Source of the DNA: Dryas octopetala
Lineage: Eukaryota > Streptophyta > Magnoliopsida > Rosales > Rosaceae
Assembly (NCBI GenBank): GCA_963921425.1
Contig: OY992835.1
Coordinates: 5,704,001 to 5,768,000 of the forward strand
Reading direction: 5' to 3'
DNA length: 64,000 nt
The position numbers and the translations under genes are program-made. Shown here piece by piece: positions 22,708 through 32,251 of this stretch (the first letter of the stretch is position 1; every line of letters starts with the position of its first letter). The notes beneath the pieces were generated by a model. The model had not been told where the DNA came from. It was given only the letters and a program-made list of their open reading frames with translations, and ran no database searches.

Positions 22708-23037
22708 GAATAGAAGAGAAAGTCTGATAGTGAGAGAGGGAGCATATCAAGAGGGTTTGAGAGAGAGAGAAGGTTTGTATGTGTAAGTGATAGGGGAGGA
22801 CACAGATCGAGAGGATTAATGAAAATACTGTAGCACCGGTTTTTTTCATTTTGTTTCACATACACAACGGTCACGACTAATAAGTGTTGTCTAGGCAAGT
22901 TCATAAAATCTATCTCAAAAAAAAAAAGACTGTATTTCATGCATAAATACAACAGTTTTTCTAAAAACTGTTATGCTTTAAAACTACACAACAGTTTTAA
23001 AACAACCGTTGTGTAGGTAGTGTCGTCTATTTATATT

Positions 23038-23049
23038 ATTGTAGTAGTG
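23038..23049 (-). repeat. CACTA right terminal inverted repeat
   Basis: ATTGTAGTAGTG, the exact inverse of 9215-9226, followed by the TTA target duplication. Confidence 0.85.
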
Positions 23050-23224
23050 TTACCTTCAAAATTGGCAATATATTGCATCGAACCATAGTTGTCACAGTAC
23101 AAAAACATGACTTTAATTTCTGAACTTGAGCTATTTAGACATCAATGCATTAGTAGATTTATTTCCTATTACAGTGAAATTGAAAAACAACAACAAAAAA
23201 TACCAAGACGTTAATTTCTCTTAC

Positions 23225-24222
23225 CTTCACAACTTTTAACACCATCACCTTTAAACCCAGCAGGACACTTGTATTTGACCTCTCCATCATCATGTTTAGA
23301 GAAATAATAGGAATTAAAAATAAATTTATTTTCCAAGAGCAGAATGTTTTGTTTTTTTTTTCAAAAAACAAAGGGAACACATAAAGATCACTTACCGTAC
23401 AAGCAGAATATGCATGTCCATCTTGAGCTTCATGCCAACCACCTCCATTATTTACCTTGCACCTCCCAGGCCCACTCGCTGGAAGCCAATGGTAATATTA
23501 ATCTATTGAAATACAATGTGCAACAAAAGGAAAACTTTTGCAAAGTGGAAGTATCCTAGCTATAATTTGATTAACATGAAGAAGAATATAAGAACTTAAA
23601 TTTCAGTGCAGATTTCCATTGATCTGTAACCCATACATATTTATTTTTAGAACTAAGTCTGCAATATCTAGATATAAACAACTAGGATCATTAAATCTTG
23701 ATCAAACCTTTTGAGCAACTTGAATGCAAAACCAGGATCATTATAAAAATCCATAATTTTTTTTAACCACACTTTTGCCTTCTCTATTTAATTTTCATGT
23801 CTTTTTTGAGAAAAAATATATAGTTTTTTCGTTTTACCTTCACAGCTAGTGTAACCATCTCCTTTGAACTGCACACCATCAACTAGGGGGCACTCACATA
23901 CCCTCCCACGAATCTATCCTGAGTGTGCAAGCCGAAGTCCCAAAGAACAGGAGTTAAAATACACGATTTTCTGATTTGTCAAAAAGCATGTGATGAGCTA
24001 GTAAGTTATGATCTATACCTTGCAGGCTGTGAGGTTGGCTGCTTTATTTTGCCAGCAACCACCATTGTTATCCAAGCACTCATTCGTCTCAACATCTACC
24101 ATGAATAAATAGTGAACACAACATTCAAGCCCAGAATGAAAAAATAACAAACAGATAATAAAACACCATACTAACAAGAGGGGCTTACCAGTACTCAAAC
24201 AAACAGCTGGCTCAGTTGTCAC
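23225..24222 (-). pseudogene. Vacuolar sorting receptor EGF-domain exons
   Basis: Reading the reverse strand from right to left, five short exons follow each other with good splice signals: [10 protein letters not shown] (24189-24222), [20 protein letters not shown] (24019-24095), [20 protein letters not shown] (23838 to about 23916), ASGPGRCKVNNGGGWHEAQD (23396-23478) and KYKCPAGFKGDGVKSCE (23225 to about 23292). This is the EGF-like region of plant VSRs, type I membrane receptors for vacuolar cargo in the Golgi/prevacuolar pathway. One conserved cysteine (NNGGCWHE) is glycine here. The PA domain, third EGF repeat, membrane span and tail are missing, so it is a pseudogene or captured fragment. 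Confidence 0.85.
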
Positions 24223-24502
24223 AGTACAAAAGCAGCAATAAAAGTTATCAATTTTTCCTTCTTATGATGACATTTACATAGAAAACAAATTAAACAAAAT
24301 AGATAAGAAAGTAAACATACCAGTATTCTCATCCTCAAATGCTCCTTCAACTGCAGAGTATGTTAATCAAAATATCAGTTGACACATCTAGGGTCCCTGT
24401 CATAGTTACATTAACAAAGGTGACATAACCACCTCTGCTGTCCTAAAGTAAACTGCATGTGTTTATATCCTTGTATTGATTTCTGTCCATCTGTTTTTTC
24501 AG

Positions 24503-24742
24503 GTAGGTAGGCACTATATTGTAGATGCCACTTCAGAAGAGGAATCCCAAATGAGCTCAGCTGTTTCTATTTCCGTTAATAGGCAAGGGCACATATGTGG
24601 GTTGACCAAACGGGGTGGTGCTGGCCTAGATACAAGCGTAATTCTTGACATGATATCTGTGGCAAAAAGTGTAAGTGAGCAGCTGATAAACACATTGGAT
24701 TCCCAGATTGCTGCTGCAGAAGCTGGTGAAGATGAGTCATGA
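24503..24742 (+). pseudogene. Exosome RNase-PH-type subunit (RRP42-like), 3' exon
   Basis: After a TTTTTTCAG acceptor the plus strand reads HYIVDATSEEESQMSSAVSI, SVNRQGHICGLTKRGGAGL, ILDMISVAKSVSEQL and ends IAAAEAGEDES with a TGA. This matches the C-terminal end of an RNase-PH-fold subunit of the RNA exosome, most like RRP42. Upstream exons are not present, so this is a terminal-exon fragment on the strand opposite to the neighbouring VSR pieces. A cryptic live gene is unlikely. Confidence 0.65.
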
Positions 24743-25835
24743 CAATAGTTCGAACCCCTGACATATTTAAGTAGGTGGGTTCAAACAGGTCCTAGTTATA
24801 TGAAAATTGTAATCTGATAACTTACATAAAGCTGATGAAAATATTTGAAATTTGTTGTAAGCGTATTTGGCACCCTTTAACCAAAATTAGTATTGGTATG
24901 TTGTTAAAGTTATTATTATGAAATCTTTAACAGTTCAGGTCTCTATTGGCTGATATTATGAAAGATGGGATTTTAGCAAATGGGAAATACATTTTCAGGA
25001 AAGATGTGAAACTAGGTTGGTATGAACTATGAAGTGTTTAATTAAACAAAACTAATCATCAACTTGCAGGATTTAGCAAGAGATCCAGAATATTAGTCCC
25101 ACTCACATCAACACAGATAGTGGTCAACCAGAGATATATTAGACGCTGGTTCCATGGTTTTTCCAAGAATCCAAATATTTTAAAAGGGAATCATGACCAA
25201 CTTACAATTCATTCCATCTGGAGATGGAATTAGAATGTCTCCGAGCATGTAATTTGGGTATTGCAAATGTTTGACTTACTCTTACTTAATTGTTGTGCCA
25301 CTTCGAGCAGAAACTCCAGAATGGGGTCAAAACAGAAGAACTTGATCCAGACTTTTAGAGCAACAAACGAAGGAATGATCTGAACTTGTAGTTGAACAAT
25401 CGCATCAATTTAACTTATAATCTAACCCAATTACGTCTCATATGGAACCATATTTAAAGGTTTGTGTAGCCAAAAACAAGGCAGAAGTGTTTACATGAAT
25501 TTATCTTGAATACGTACAAGTGAATGTCTCAAGAGAAACGGAGTTGAATAAAAGTATAAAACCAATTAACAAAGGCCTCTCACAACTCAAATCATGCAAA
25601 AGCATAAAACTTGCATGTTTTTACTCTAAAGCAATAATCCGCATCCAAAAAACTACGAAGAACCATTTCTTTGAAAGGTACAAGGAAAGCAATGTATACA
25701 ACTTTACATGTTATCTTCAAATCTTCACTTCTCATTCTCTGCTCCAGAGTAGACAATTTTTGACAAGTCAAAACCGTAAGGCATAAGGCGTCTAGCTTCC
25801 ATCCACTGCATAATGATTTTACCAATCCTTTTTTC
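24743..25835. other. No recognised gene
   Basis: AT-rich sequence without a supported gene. Its right part (from about 25,780) grades into the pentatricopeptide pseudogene. Confidence 0.4.
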
Positions 25836-25839
25836 CCTC

Positions 25840-26300
25840 CTAGACAAAAATCAGATAAGATGCCTGAATCAAGCACACTAGGATCTCTCAAACATTTCTT
25901 TCAAGAATTGGACTGCTCCATCAAAATCCCTATTATTGCAGAAGGCGGATATCAACATCTCTAAAGTATGCTCATCAGGATGATAACCACTCATTATCAT
26001 GCTTTGATACAACTGAAAGGCACGATCTGAGTTCTTACTAACACACTGCCCGTCAATAAGGGCAGAAAAGGTTGAGGCATTTGGGACTAACTTCCTTTTA
26101 TCAAGTTCTTTAACCAGATATACAGCTTTCTTTGTCTTACCCTCCTTGCACAGTCCCAAAATCAAGGCATTATAAGTCAGGATATTAACATTAACTTGAA
26201 TCCTTGACATCTCCTCAAAAGCCTATTGCCCATCTCACTATTACCCACTCGACTGTACCCATTAATCAAAGTACTTTTGCCACCAATCAATCCAACCAAT
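25840..26300 (-). pseudogene. Pentatricopeptide repeat (PPR) protein fragment
   Basis: The reverse strand contains P-class PPR motifs: TLINGYSRVGNSEMGNRL, then NILTYNALILGLCKEGKTKK, LVPNASTFSALIDGQC, SDRAFQLYQSMIMSGYHPDE and HTLEMLISAFCNNRDFDGAV. There is a one-base frame break before EEMSRIQVNVN (about 26,225). PPR proteins bind organellar RNA one repeat per base; with three to four repeats and no targeting peptide this piece cannot be a full gene. Its downstream end (about 25,852-25,912) recurs in decayed form at about 31,995-32,056, showing that it was included in the RLP-locus duplications. Confidence 0.8.
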
Positions 26301-26775
26301 CCTATTGCCCATTCCAACCAATCCTATTCCCTGTAAGTGCATTTGGGCTTCCATTTAGTTGATTTTCTTAGGAAAAGTTTAAAACATAGTCCCTTTTAGT
26401 TTGCTTTTATGACTTGTAGGCTTGTACCAAAATCTCTTATTGAATATTTTGTGCTTAATAGATCACATGTATTTTAGCTACAGTGATGAGATGGCTAATG
26501 GATGGAGCTAAGTTAAATTCCTCTAAGAAACCGAAAAAATAAATAAATGAATCTTCAATAGATCAAATGTACACAAATATGCTTGAAATGATGTGTAATT
26601 TAACCAAATTTTGCTAAACTTTATGAAGATTTTTTTTAAAAAAAGTGGCTTAGATAAAATGTTAGAAATTAATTAAAATTTGACCTTGGAACGTAAGGAA
26701 AATAAGAAAAAGTTGGGCCTACAATTTGCAAAAGAATCCAAGAAAAAGTTGGAAGAAATGAAAAGAGTTCTATTA
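26301..26775. other. Duplicated flank of the RLP cluster
   Basis: 26,484-26,670 matches 34,460-34,640 in order and orientation (GATGAGATGGCTA..., TTTATGAAGATTTT), and a weaker copy lies near 36,060-36,140. It is intergenic DNA duplicated with the receptor-like genes and has no coding content of its own. Confidence 0.6.
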
Positions 26776-26899
26776 ACATCTTTCTATACAGCAAATAATA
26801 GTTGTTCAGATCCAATTTATAAATTAAAAAAATATCTGTGTGCTATACTGCTATTATACTTTATGAAGAATCGAAAATTGGATCGAATTTTCAAAAGGT

Positions 26900-27182
26900 G
26901 GTCGGTCTCTCACTTTTTACTCAGCTAAGTTACCTTGACCTTTCTTTCTTTATCGACCGTACTCATAATTACTTCAACAGTTCAACAAACAACAATATTT
27001 TCAGTGGCCAGGTTTCTTGGTTTGGAAAGCTAACCAACTCTACCACTTGGGGCTTGGGTATACGGTATACGAACTTAAGAGGTCCATTCCCATATTTTGT
27101 GGCTAACCTCACACAACTTGCTGAACTAGACTTGGGATTTAATCAAATAACCAGTCAACTTGCTGAACTAGACTTGTCATAG
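26900..27182 (+). pseudogene. LRR relic of a receptor-like protein
   Basis: The stretch reads LTQLSYLDLSFFIDRTHN, NNNIFSGQVSWFGKLTN, GPFPYFVANLTQLAELDL and FNQITSQLAELDLS, closely matching codons encoded at about 29,078-29,300 of the intact gene. A 30-base insertion-like repeat (CTTGCTGAACTAGACTTG twice) precedes the stop. It is a leftover of an older tandem RLP copy. Confidence 0.85.
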
Positions 27183-28034
27183 TAATGAAATGATAGCTAA
27201 GTTTGTGGAACAAAAAGTTTTAGCAAAAGGCTAAGTTTGTTCTGTCGTCTTCATCACTGTGGTCCTCATCATTTCCTTATTTATGGCGTAAACATATATA
27301 TATATATATAGATACAGTTAAATTTGTAATAAGTTCTCTGATAATGGGGGGAATTTTCTAAATGGGTTAGCTTTGCAAGACTCGGACCACTGGGTCTCTC
27401 ACTTTTTAACGGTTAGCTAGACAAGAATGTTTGTGGTAACGATGAATGGCATGTATTATGGTTCAAGGCTAAATGGGACAAAGCAAGATTGGAATCTGGA
27501 GGGAGAAAATTAAAGAGACTTCTATTAAGTCACGAAACAATCCAGCGTGAAGGATTCTGCAGACGAATTGAGTTGAGTTGATTTTTCAACTCTAATTTAT
27601 CACCACTCATCTTTTAATTTTGTAATTTAACATCCCCGGTAATTGAAAGAAGTAACTCGAATATATAGCTCTCAAGGCTTAAATTTCCAAAAATCTAAAC
27701 GAATGGCTAAAAGACTTTAATTGAGACCAATTTTGGTTAGTTTCTCAAATTTTTATTTTCTTCAAACCTAAAAAGAAGCATGATTATATTTACCAAAAAG
27801 AGAAGAAGCAAGATTACATTAATGAATGAGATGAGTTAAATCTCCTTACAAGGAAAAACAAATAAAAGGTTAATTTTAAACTATGGTGGCAAAAGTCTAA
27901 AGTCTTTGGTTAAGTATCTCACTTGTGACAGCTAGCAATTACCTTTAACAAATCTAGGTTGTCGTACTGATGATAGCTAAGTTTGTGGTAGAGAAAGTGT
28001 TAAAGGTAATTGTGCATGAGTATTGAGTCATGTC

Positions 28035-28043
28035 TATAAAAGG
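28035..28043 (+). promoter_or_regulatory. TATA box of the RLP gene
   Basis: TATAAAAGG lies 78 bases before the ATG at 28121, a fitting distance for a short plant 5' leader. The identical box is at 33509-33517 in the duplicated block. Confidence 0.7.
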
Positions 28044-28120
28044 AGTATCATTTGTCTTCTTAAGTCACAGACTCATAAACAGACATACTCAGAAAACTAA
28101 ACAAAATTGTCGTGAGATTC

Positions 28121-31093
28121 ATGGGAATGGGATCCTCCTGGTGTAACCATTTTTGTGTGCTCGTTTTACTATTACTTAATGCCACCCACTGTTTCTCATT
28201 TGTGCAGACACAGACACTTTGCCATGATGATGAACGCTCTGCCTTGTTGCAATTCAAGCAAAGCTTCACTATAAACAAGTCTGCTTCTGGGGATCCTTCT
28301 GCTTATCCAAAGGTTGCATCTTGGAGTAGGCAAGAAGGAGATCATGAGAGGAGTAATTGCTGCTCATGGGATGGTGTTAAGTGCGATGAAGGCTCTGGCC
28401 ATGTCATTGGCCTTGACCTCCACAGCAGCTGTCTTTATGGTTCTATCAACTCCACCACCACCCTCTTCCAACTTGTTCACTTGCAGAGACTTGACCTCTC
28501 TGATAATCACTTCAATTGGTCTGAAATACCATCAAGGTTAGGCCATGATCTTACCAGTCTAACATATCTCAACCTTTCACTATCCACATTTTCCGGCCAA
28601 ATTCCATCAGAAATTTCAAAGCTATCCAAGTTGTCTACCCTTGATCTGTCTTTCAATTCTGATGTCAACTTGACGGAGGCCAACTTGAGAAGCCTAGTTC
28701 AGAATTTAACAAACATAAAACAACTTCATCTTAGTGAGGTATCCATACCCTCCACGGTGCCTGATATCTTGGCCAATGCATCTTCTCTCATATCTCTCCG
28801 TCTTCAAGACTGTGCGTTGCTTGGGGAATTCCCAGTAGGCATTTTCCACATGCCAAACTTAGAGGTCCTTGATCTGATGGGTAACATAGACCTAACCGGT
28901 TATTTTCCTGAAAACCTGAACAGGAGCAGTCCCTTGAAGGAATTGAATGTTGCGAACACAGATTTCTCTGGTCATGTACCAGCTTCAATTGGAGATCTTC
29001 ATTCCTTAAATTTGTTGGATATCTCCTACTGTGATTTTTATTCCGATCTTCCATCTTCACTCGGCAACCTTACCCAGCTAAGTTACCTTGACCTTTCTTT
29101 CTTTCAAGACAAAGCTCATAATAGCTTGTACTCTTCAAGAAACATCAATATTTTCAGTGGCCAAGTTTCTTGGGTTGGAAAACTAACCAAACTCTACCAC
29201 TTGGGGCTTGGGTTTACCAACTTAAGCGGTCCAACCCCATATTTTTTTGCTAACCTCACACAACTTTCTGAACTAGACTTGGCATATAATCAAATAACCA
29301 GTCCACTCCCATCTTGGCTTATGAAGCAGACCCAATTAACTAAGTTATCCCTTCGGTCTAACAATTTGAAAGGAGCAATTCCTAGGTCACTCTTCCACCT
29401 TCAAAATCTTGAATACCTTGACCTTTCCGAAAATAACTTGAGTGGATTAGTTGAGTTTGATGAGTTTTCCAAGCTCAAAAATTTATGGTTACTTCGGTTA
29501 TCGTCCAATAAGTTATCTCTGCATATCACAACCAGTTTCAGTGCTACTGCTCCACAGTTTGAAGTTCTGAAGTTGGGTTCATGCAACTTAACAGAGTTTC
29601 CACAATTTTTGAAAAATCAATACAAATTGCACGTGCTAGACCTATCTGACAACCAAATTCATAGCCAAATACCATTTTGGATGTGGAACGCAACTAGAGA
29701 AACTTTGAGATATCTCAACCTCGCTGACAACTTTTTAACAGGATTTGAACAGAATCCAGCTGGCACTCTTCCATGGCCGAATCTAGGCTATTTAAACCTC
29801 GGGTTCAACAGGTTCCAAGGTACACTGCCAAGTCCACCGACATCAATGGTAGTTTACTCTGTACCAAACAATGAGTATACTGGAGAAATCCCACCATCAT
29901 TCTGCAACTCCAGTGTTCTGTTCCATCTTGATTTGTCCAACAACAAGCTGAGTGGCATGCTTCCACAATGTTTTGGGAACTTCAGTTATCTTAAAATATT
30001 GAAACTGCACAGCAACTCTTTTCATGGCCATATTCCTCAAATATGTTCAAGCACAAGCATAAATACTTGGTTAGGGATGATTGATTTAAGTTATAATCAG
30101 TTTCAGGGGAAGCTTCCAAGATCAATGACCAATTGCAGTCATTTAAGGTTTCTTAATGTTGAAAACAATCTCATCAGTGACATCTTCCCATCTTGGTTAG
30201 GGGCACTTCCATTTCTAAGGGTTCTCATCTTGCGGTCTAATGGATTTCATGGCATAATTGGGAAGCCTGCAACTAACCAGGAATTCCTAAATTTGTGTAT
30301 CATTGATTTATCTAACAATGGATTTTCAAGTGTGTTGCCGTCTAACTACTTTGCAAACTGGAATTGCATGAAGTCTGTTGAAAAAGAGGAAAAATATATC
30401 AAGACCAGATTATGGTACGGCAGATGGAAAAATCAAGAAGCCCAAGATATTTATTATCCAATGACTATATTTGGCAAAGGCGTTGAGTTGAAATATTCGA
30501 AGACTCCTTATCTTCTCAGATTCATAGATCTCTCTAGTAATAGATTTGAAGGAGAGATTCCAGCACGTACCATTGGGAATCTAAGAGGCCTTCATTTTCT
30601 TGACCTTTCCAACAACACTCTCACCGGTCCCATCCCCTCATCTTTAGGGAACTTGACTTTTCTTGAATCATTGGATCTCTCTCAAAACCAACTCTCAGGA
30701 AAGATTCCTAGTAATTTAGCACTACTCAATTTCCTTGCGTATTTTAATGTATCCCATAACCATCTTTGGGGTCCTATCCCACACGGCCAACAATTCGATA
30801 CATTCCTAGAGGATTCGTACCAAGGAAACTCAGGTTTGTGCGGAAAGCTTTTGCCAAACAAATGTGAAGATTCTGAGCCGCCGCCACCTTCAAAATTTGA
30901 AGAAGATGAAGACTCAGGGTTCCAAATTGAATTTGATTGGTACGTGGTTCTGCCAGGAGTTGTGAGTGGGCTAGTGGTTGGAGTGGTTACTGGGAACATT
31001 TTCGCAACCAAGAATCATGCATGGTTTGTGAAGACATTTAGCAGGAGGAGGCAGCCAAGAGGCACAAGGGTGAGGAGGGGACACAGAACTTAG
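28121..31093 (+). CDS. LRR receptor-like protein (Cf/HcrVf class), intact
   Basis: An uninterrupted single exon of 990 codons. Order: signal peptide (to about residue 27, SWCNHFCVLVLLLLNATHC), N-terminal cap with CCSWDGVKC, roughly 28-30 extracellular LRRs of the plant type, a non-LRR island at about residues 748-797 (ending KGVELKYSKTPYLLRFIDL), further LRRs, an acidic juxtamembrane stretch (EEDEDSG), one membrane span at about residues 939-961 with GVVSGLVVGVVTG, and a short basic tail. There is no kinase domain. Proteins of this class sense apoplastic ligands and signal with SOBIR1/BAK1-type kinases; spaced GxxxG motifs like these are known to aid SOBIR1 pairing. The ATG at 28121 is chosen because the triplet nine bases earlier is GTG. 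N-glycosylation sequons are frequent. The ligand is unknown. Confidence 0.93.
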   Translation: MGMGSSWCNHFCVLVLLLLNATHCFSFVQTQTLCHDDERSALLQFKQSFTINKSASGDPSAYPKVASWSRQEGDHERSNCCSWDGVKCDEGSGHVIGLDLHSSCLYGSINSTTTLFQLVHLQRLDLSDNHFNWSEIPSRLGHDLTSLTYLNLSLSTFSGQIPSEISKLSKLSTLDLSFNSDVNLTEANLRSLVQNLTNIKQLHLSEVSIPSTVPDILANASSLISLRLQDCALLGEFPVGIFHMPNLEVLDLMGNIDLTGYFPENLNRSSPLKELNVANTDFSGHVPASIGDLHSLNLLDISYCDFYSDLPSSLGNLTQLSYLDLSFFQDKAHNSLYSSRNINIFSGQVSWVGKLTKLYHLGLGFTNLSGPTPYFFANLTQLSELDLAYNQITSPLPSWLMKQTQLTKLSLRSNNLKGAIPRSLFHLQNLEYLDLSENNLSGLVEFDEFSKLKNLWLLRLSSNKLSLHITTSFSATAPQFEVLKLGSCNLTEFPQFLKNQYKLHVLDLSDNQIHSQIPFWMWNATRETLRYLNLADNFLTGFEQNPAGTLPWPNLGYLNLGFNRFQGTLPSPPTSMVVYSVPNNEYTGEIPPSFCNSSVLFHLDLSNNKLSGMLPQCFGNFSYLKILKLHSNSFHGHIPQICSSTSINTWLGMIDLSYNQFQGKLPRSMTNCSHLRFLNVENNLISDIFPSWLGALPFLRVLILRSNGFHGIIGKPATNQEFLNLCIIDLSNNGFSSVLPSNYFANWNCMKSVEKEEKYIKTRLWYGRWKNQEAQDIYYPMTIFGKGVELKYSKTPYLLRFIDLSSNRFEGEIPARTIGNLRGLHFLDLSNNTLTGPIPSSLGNLTFLESLDLSQNQLSGKIPSNLALLNFLAYFNVSHNHLWGPIPHGQQFDTFLEDSYQGNSGLCGKLLPNKCEDSEPPPPSKFEEDEDSGFQIEFDWYVVLPGVVSGLVVGVVTGNIFATKNHAWFVKTFSRRRQPRGTRVRRGHRT

Positions 31094-31289
31094 TCGTTTT
31101 AATTCAGATGCTGCTTCATATGTGTGGCTGTTGGGGAAGTCTTTGGGCCTTGAAGGCCAATTTCATGTTGTTCTAGTGTGCATTCTGTTTTCTGGTCTGT
31201 GAGTGTTTATCTATTTTGTGATGTTTGTATTCAGGCCTTCAAGGCCAATATCATGTTATCTTATGTTGAATATATAGGGGGCAGACTTA
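31094..31289 (+). other. RLP 3' untranslated region
   Basis: The sequence after the stop contains two similar pieces (GGCCTTGAAGGCCAAT at about 31,147 and GGCCTTCAAGGCCAAT at about 31,233). A related copy occurs after the relic at 34,312-34,330, consistent with a shared ancestral 3' end. No canonical AATAAA was assigned with confidence. Confidence 0.5.
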
Positions 31290-31294
31290 ATACT

Positions 31295-31935
31295 TGTTGA
31301 ATATTTTCAAAATAGAAAATAGGCCACCAAGCAGTGGCTTTGCAGTTGAAAATAAGTTTTGTGCCTTTTGGCATGAAGCAGTGTATCCTTTGGTGTTTAA
31401 ACATCCGAAATCTTTGGCAAAAGTTGCAATCTGTTCATATATAAATGTATGACTTTAGAGTCACAATCTTTCATAGAAAGATATGATTTTTATGAAGAGA
31501 TATCTCTTGATTAAAAGGTATAAACCATTTGAATTAATGGCTACCATACCAATTCATAAAGGACACTTGATGCTCTATAAATAGAGGAACTTTATGCAAA
31601 GAATTTTCACTGATTATCCAACATTCTTATCCTCTATTAACTTCCTACAAACTAAAGAATTGAGAACTAATTTCTGCAGTTTTAGTTCTTAATTAATCTT
31701 GAGCTTTTTCTTGTTTATCTCTTAGGGTGTTTGGTTTGTTTTGGTTGTGCAAGACATCAACAAACACATAGTGTGTACACTAGGCTTCATTGTATCCACA
31801 AGACTTATTTGCATATCCCCTTTGCACACTAATTGTGGGGGCAAATAAAGTCTGAAAGAAAGCGTAGTCACTATGTGCCTTGAAGCATTCTTTTATCGTT
31901 CTACAACCATTTTTCACAGATCAATTATATCAACA
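31295..31935. mobile_element. Copia-type solo LTR, 641 bp
   Basis: It begins TGTTGAATATTTTC and ends ATATCAACA, so the termini are the inverted pair TGTTGA/TCAACA. An exact 5-bp duplication ATACT flanks it (31290-31294 and 31936-31940). A TATA-like CTATAAATAGAGG at about 31,575 and a downstream T-rich region fit a U3-R-U5 layout. There is no internal region, primer-binding site or second LTR. It lies about 200 bases after the RLP stop codon, inside or just after the 3' UTR. Confidence 0.85.
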
Positions 31936-31940
31936 ATACT

Positions 31941-32251
31941 CTGGTCCTCTAATAAGTTCTCTGTCTTCAGTTTTTGTTCTATATGTCCTATCAAAATCAG
32001 ATAATTGAGATGCCTGAATCAAGAACAATAGATCTAAACATTTCTTTTAAGACTTGGAACTGAAAATTATAAATTATTTCAGAAAATTGAAATGAATAGG
32101 AACTGGGTCTTGATTAAACCCGTTGTAGCGAAGAACATGGAAATGAAGACCCACTAACCGTCATTTAGGCAGAGGATGAAGAAAACGGTGCACAATGAGT
32201 TCCAACTCTGCTTGACTGAGGTATTTGGAGGTTGCATGGTCTTGAAACAAC
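31941..32251. other. PPR-flank remnant
   Basis: Positions 31,995-32,056 resemble 25,852-25,912 (GATGCCTGAATCAAG, AACATTTCTTT). The rest is unassigned; on the reverse strand 32,150-32,240 shows a leucine-rich exon-like frame that was not identified. Confidence 0.4.

Larger units (their letters stand above)
9208..23049. mobile_element. CACTA-type DNA transposon, 13.8 kb, non-autonomous and nested
   Basis: The left end carries CACTACTACAAT (9215-9226) and the right end its exact inverse ATTGTAGTAGTG (23038-23049). Both ends have subterminal copies of ACAACGGT and ACCGTTGT motifs, typical of En/Spm elements. The flanks are TTA (9205-9207) and TTA (23050-23052), a 3-bp target duplication, and the unoccupied sequence is seen at about 36,598-36,612. 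Seven extra bases (TAAAAAA, 9208-9214) separate the left duplication from CACTA, a small oddity. No TNP2-like transposase was recognised, so it was probably mobilised in trans. Inside are a hAT-like element, a solo LTR, and Ulp1, Rab and possible LRR exon fragments. Confidence 0.85.
26776..28287 (+). repeat. Duplicated block A (RLP relic, promoter and first codons)
   Basis: This 1.5-kb block is repeated almost base for base at 32252-33761. It contains an LRR relic (26,838-27,182), a TA-rich run, the RLP promoter and the first 56 or so codons of the intact RLP. It is the source-side copy because it continues into the full gene. Confidence 0.95.

Noticed and set aside
28112-28120. Extending the RLP start three codons upstream
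   Set aside because: The upstream triplet is GTG, not ATG; nuclear plant genes start at ATG and the signal peptide begins naturally at 28121.
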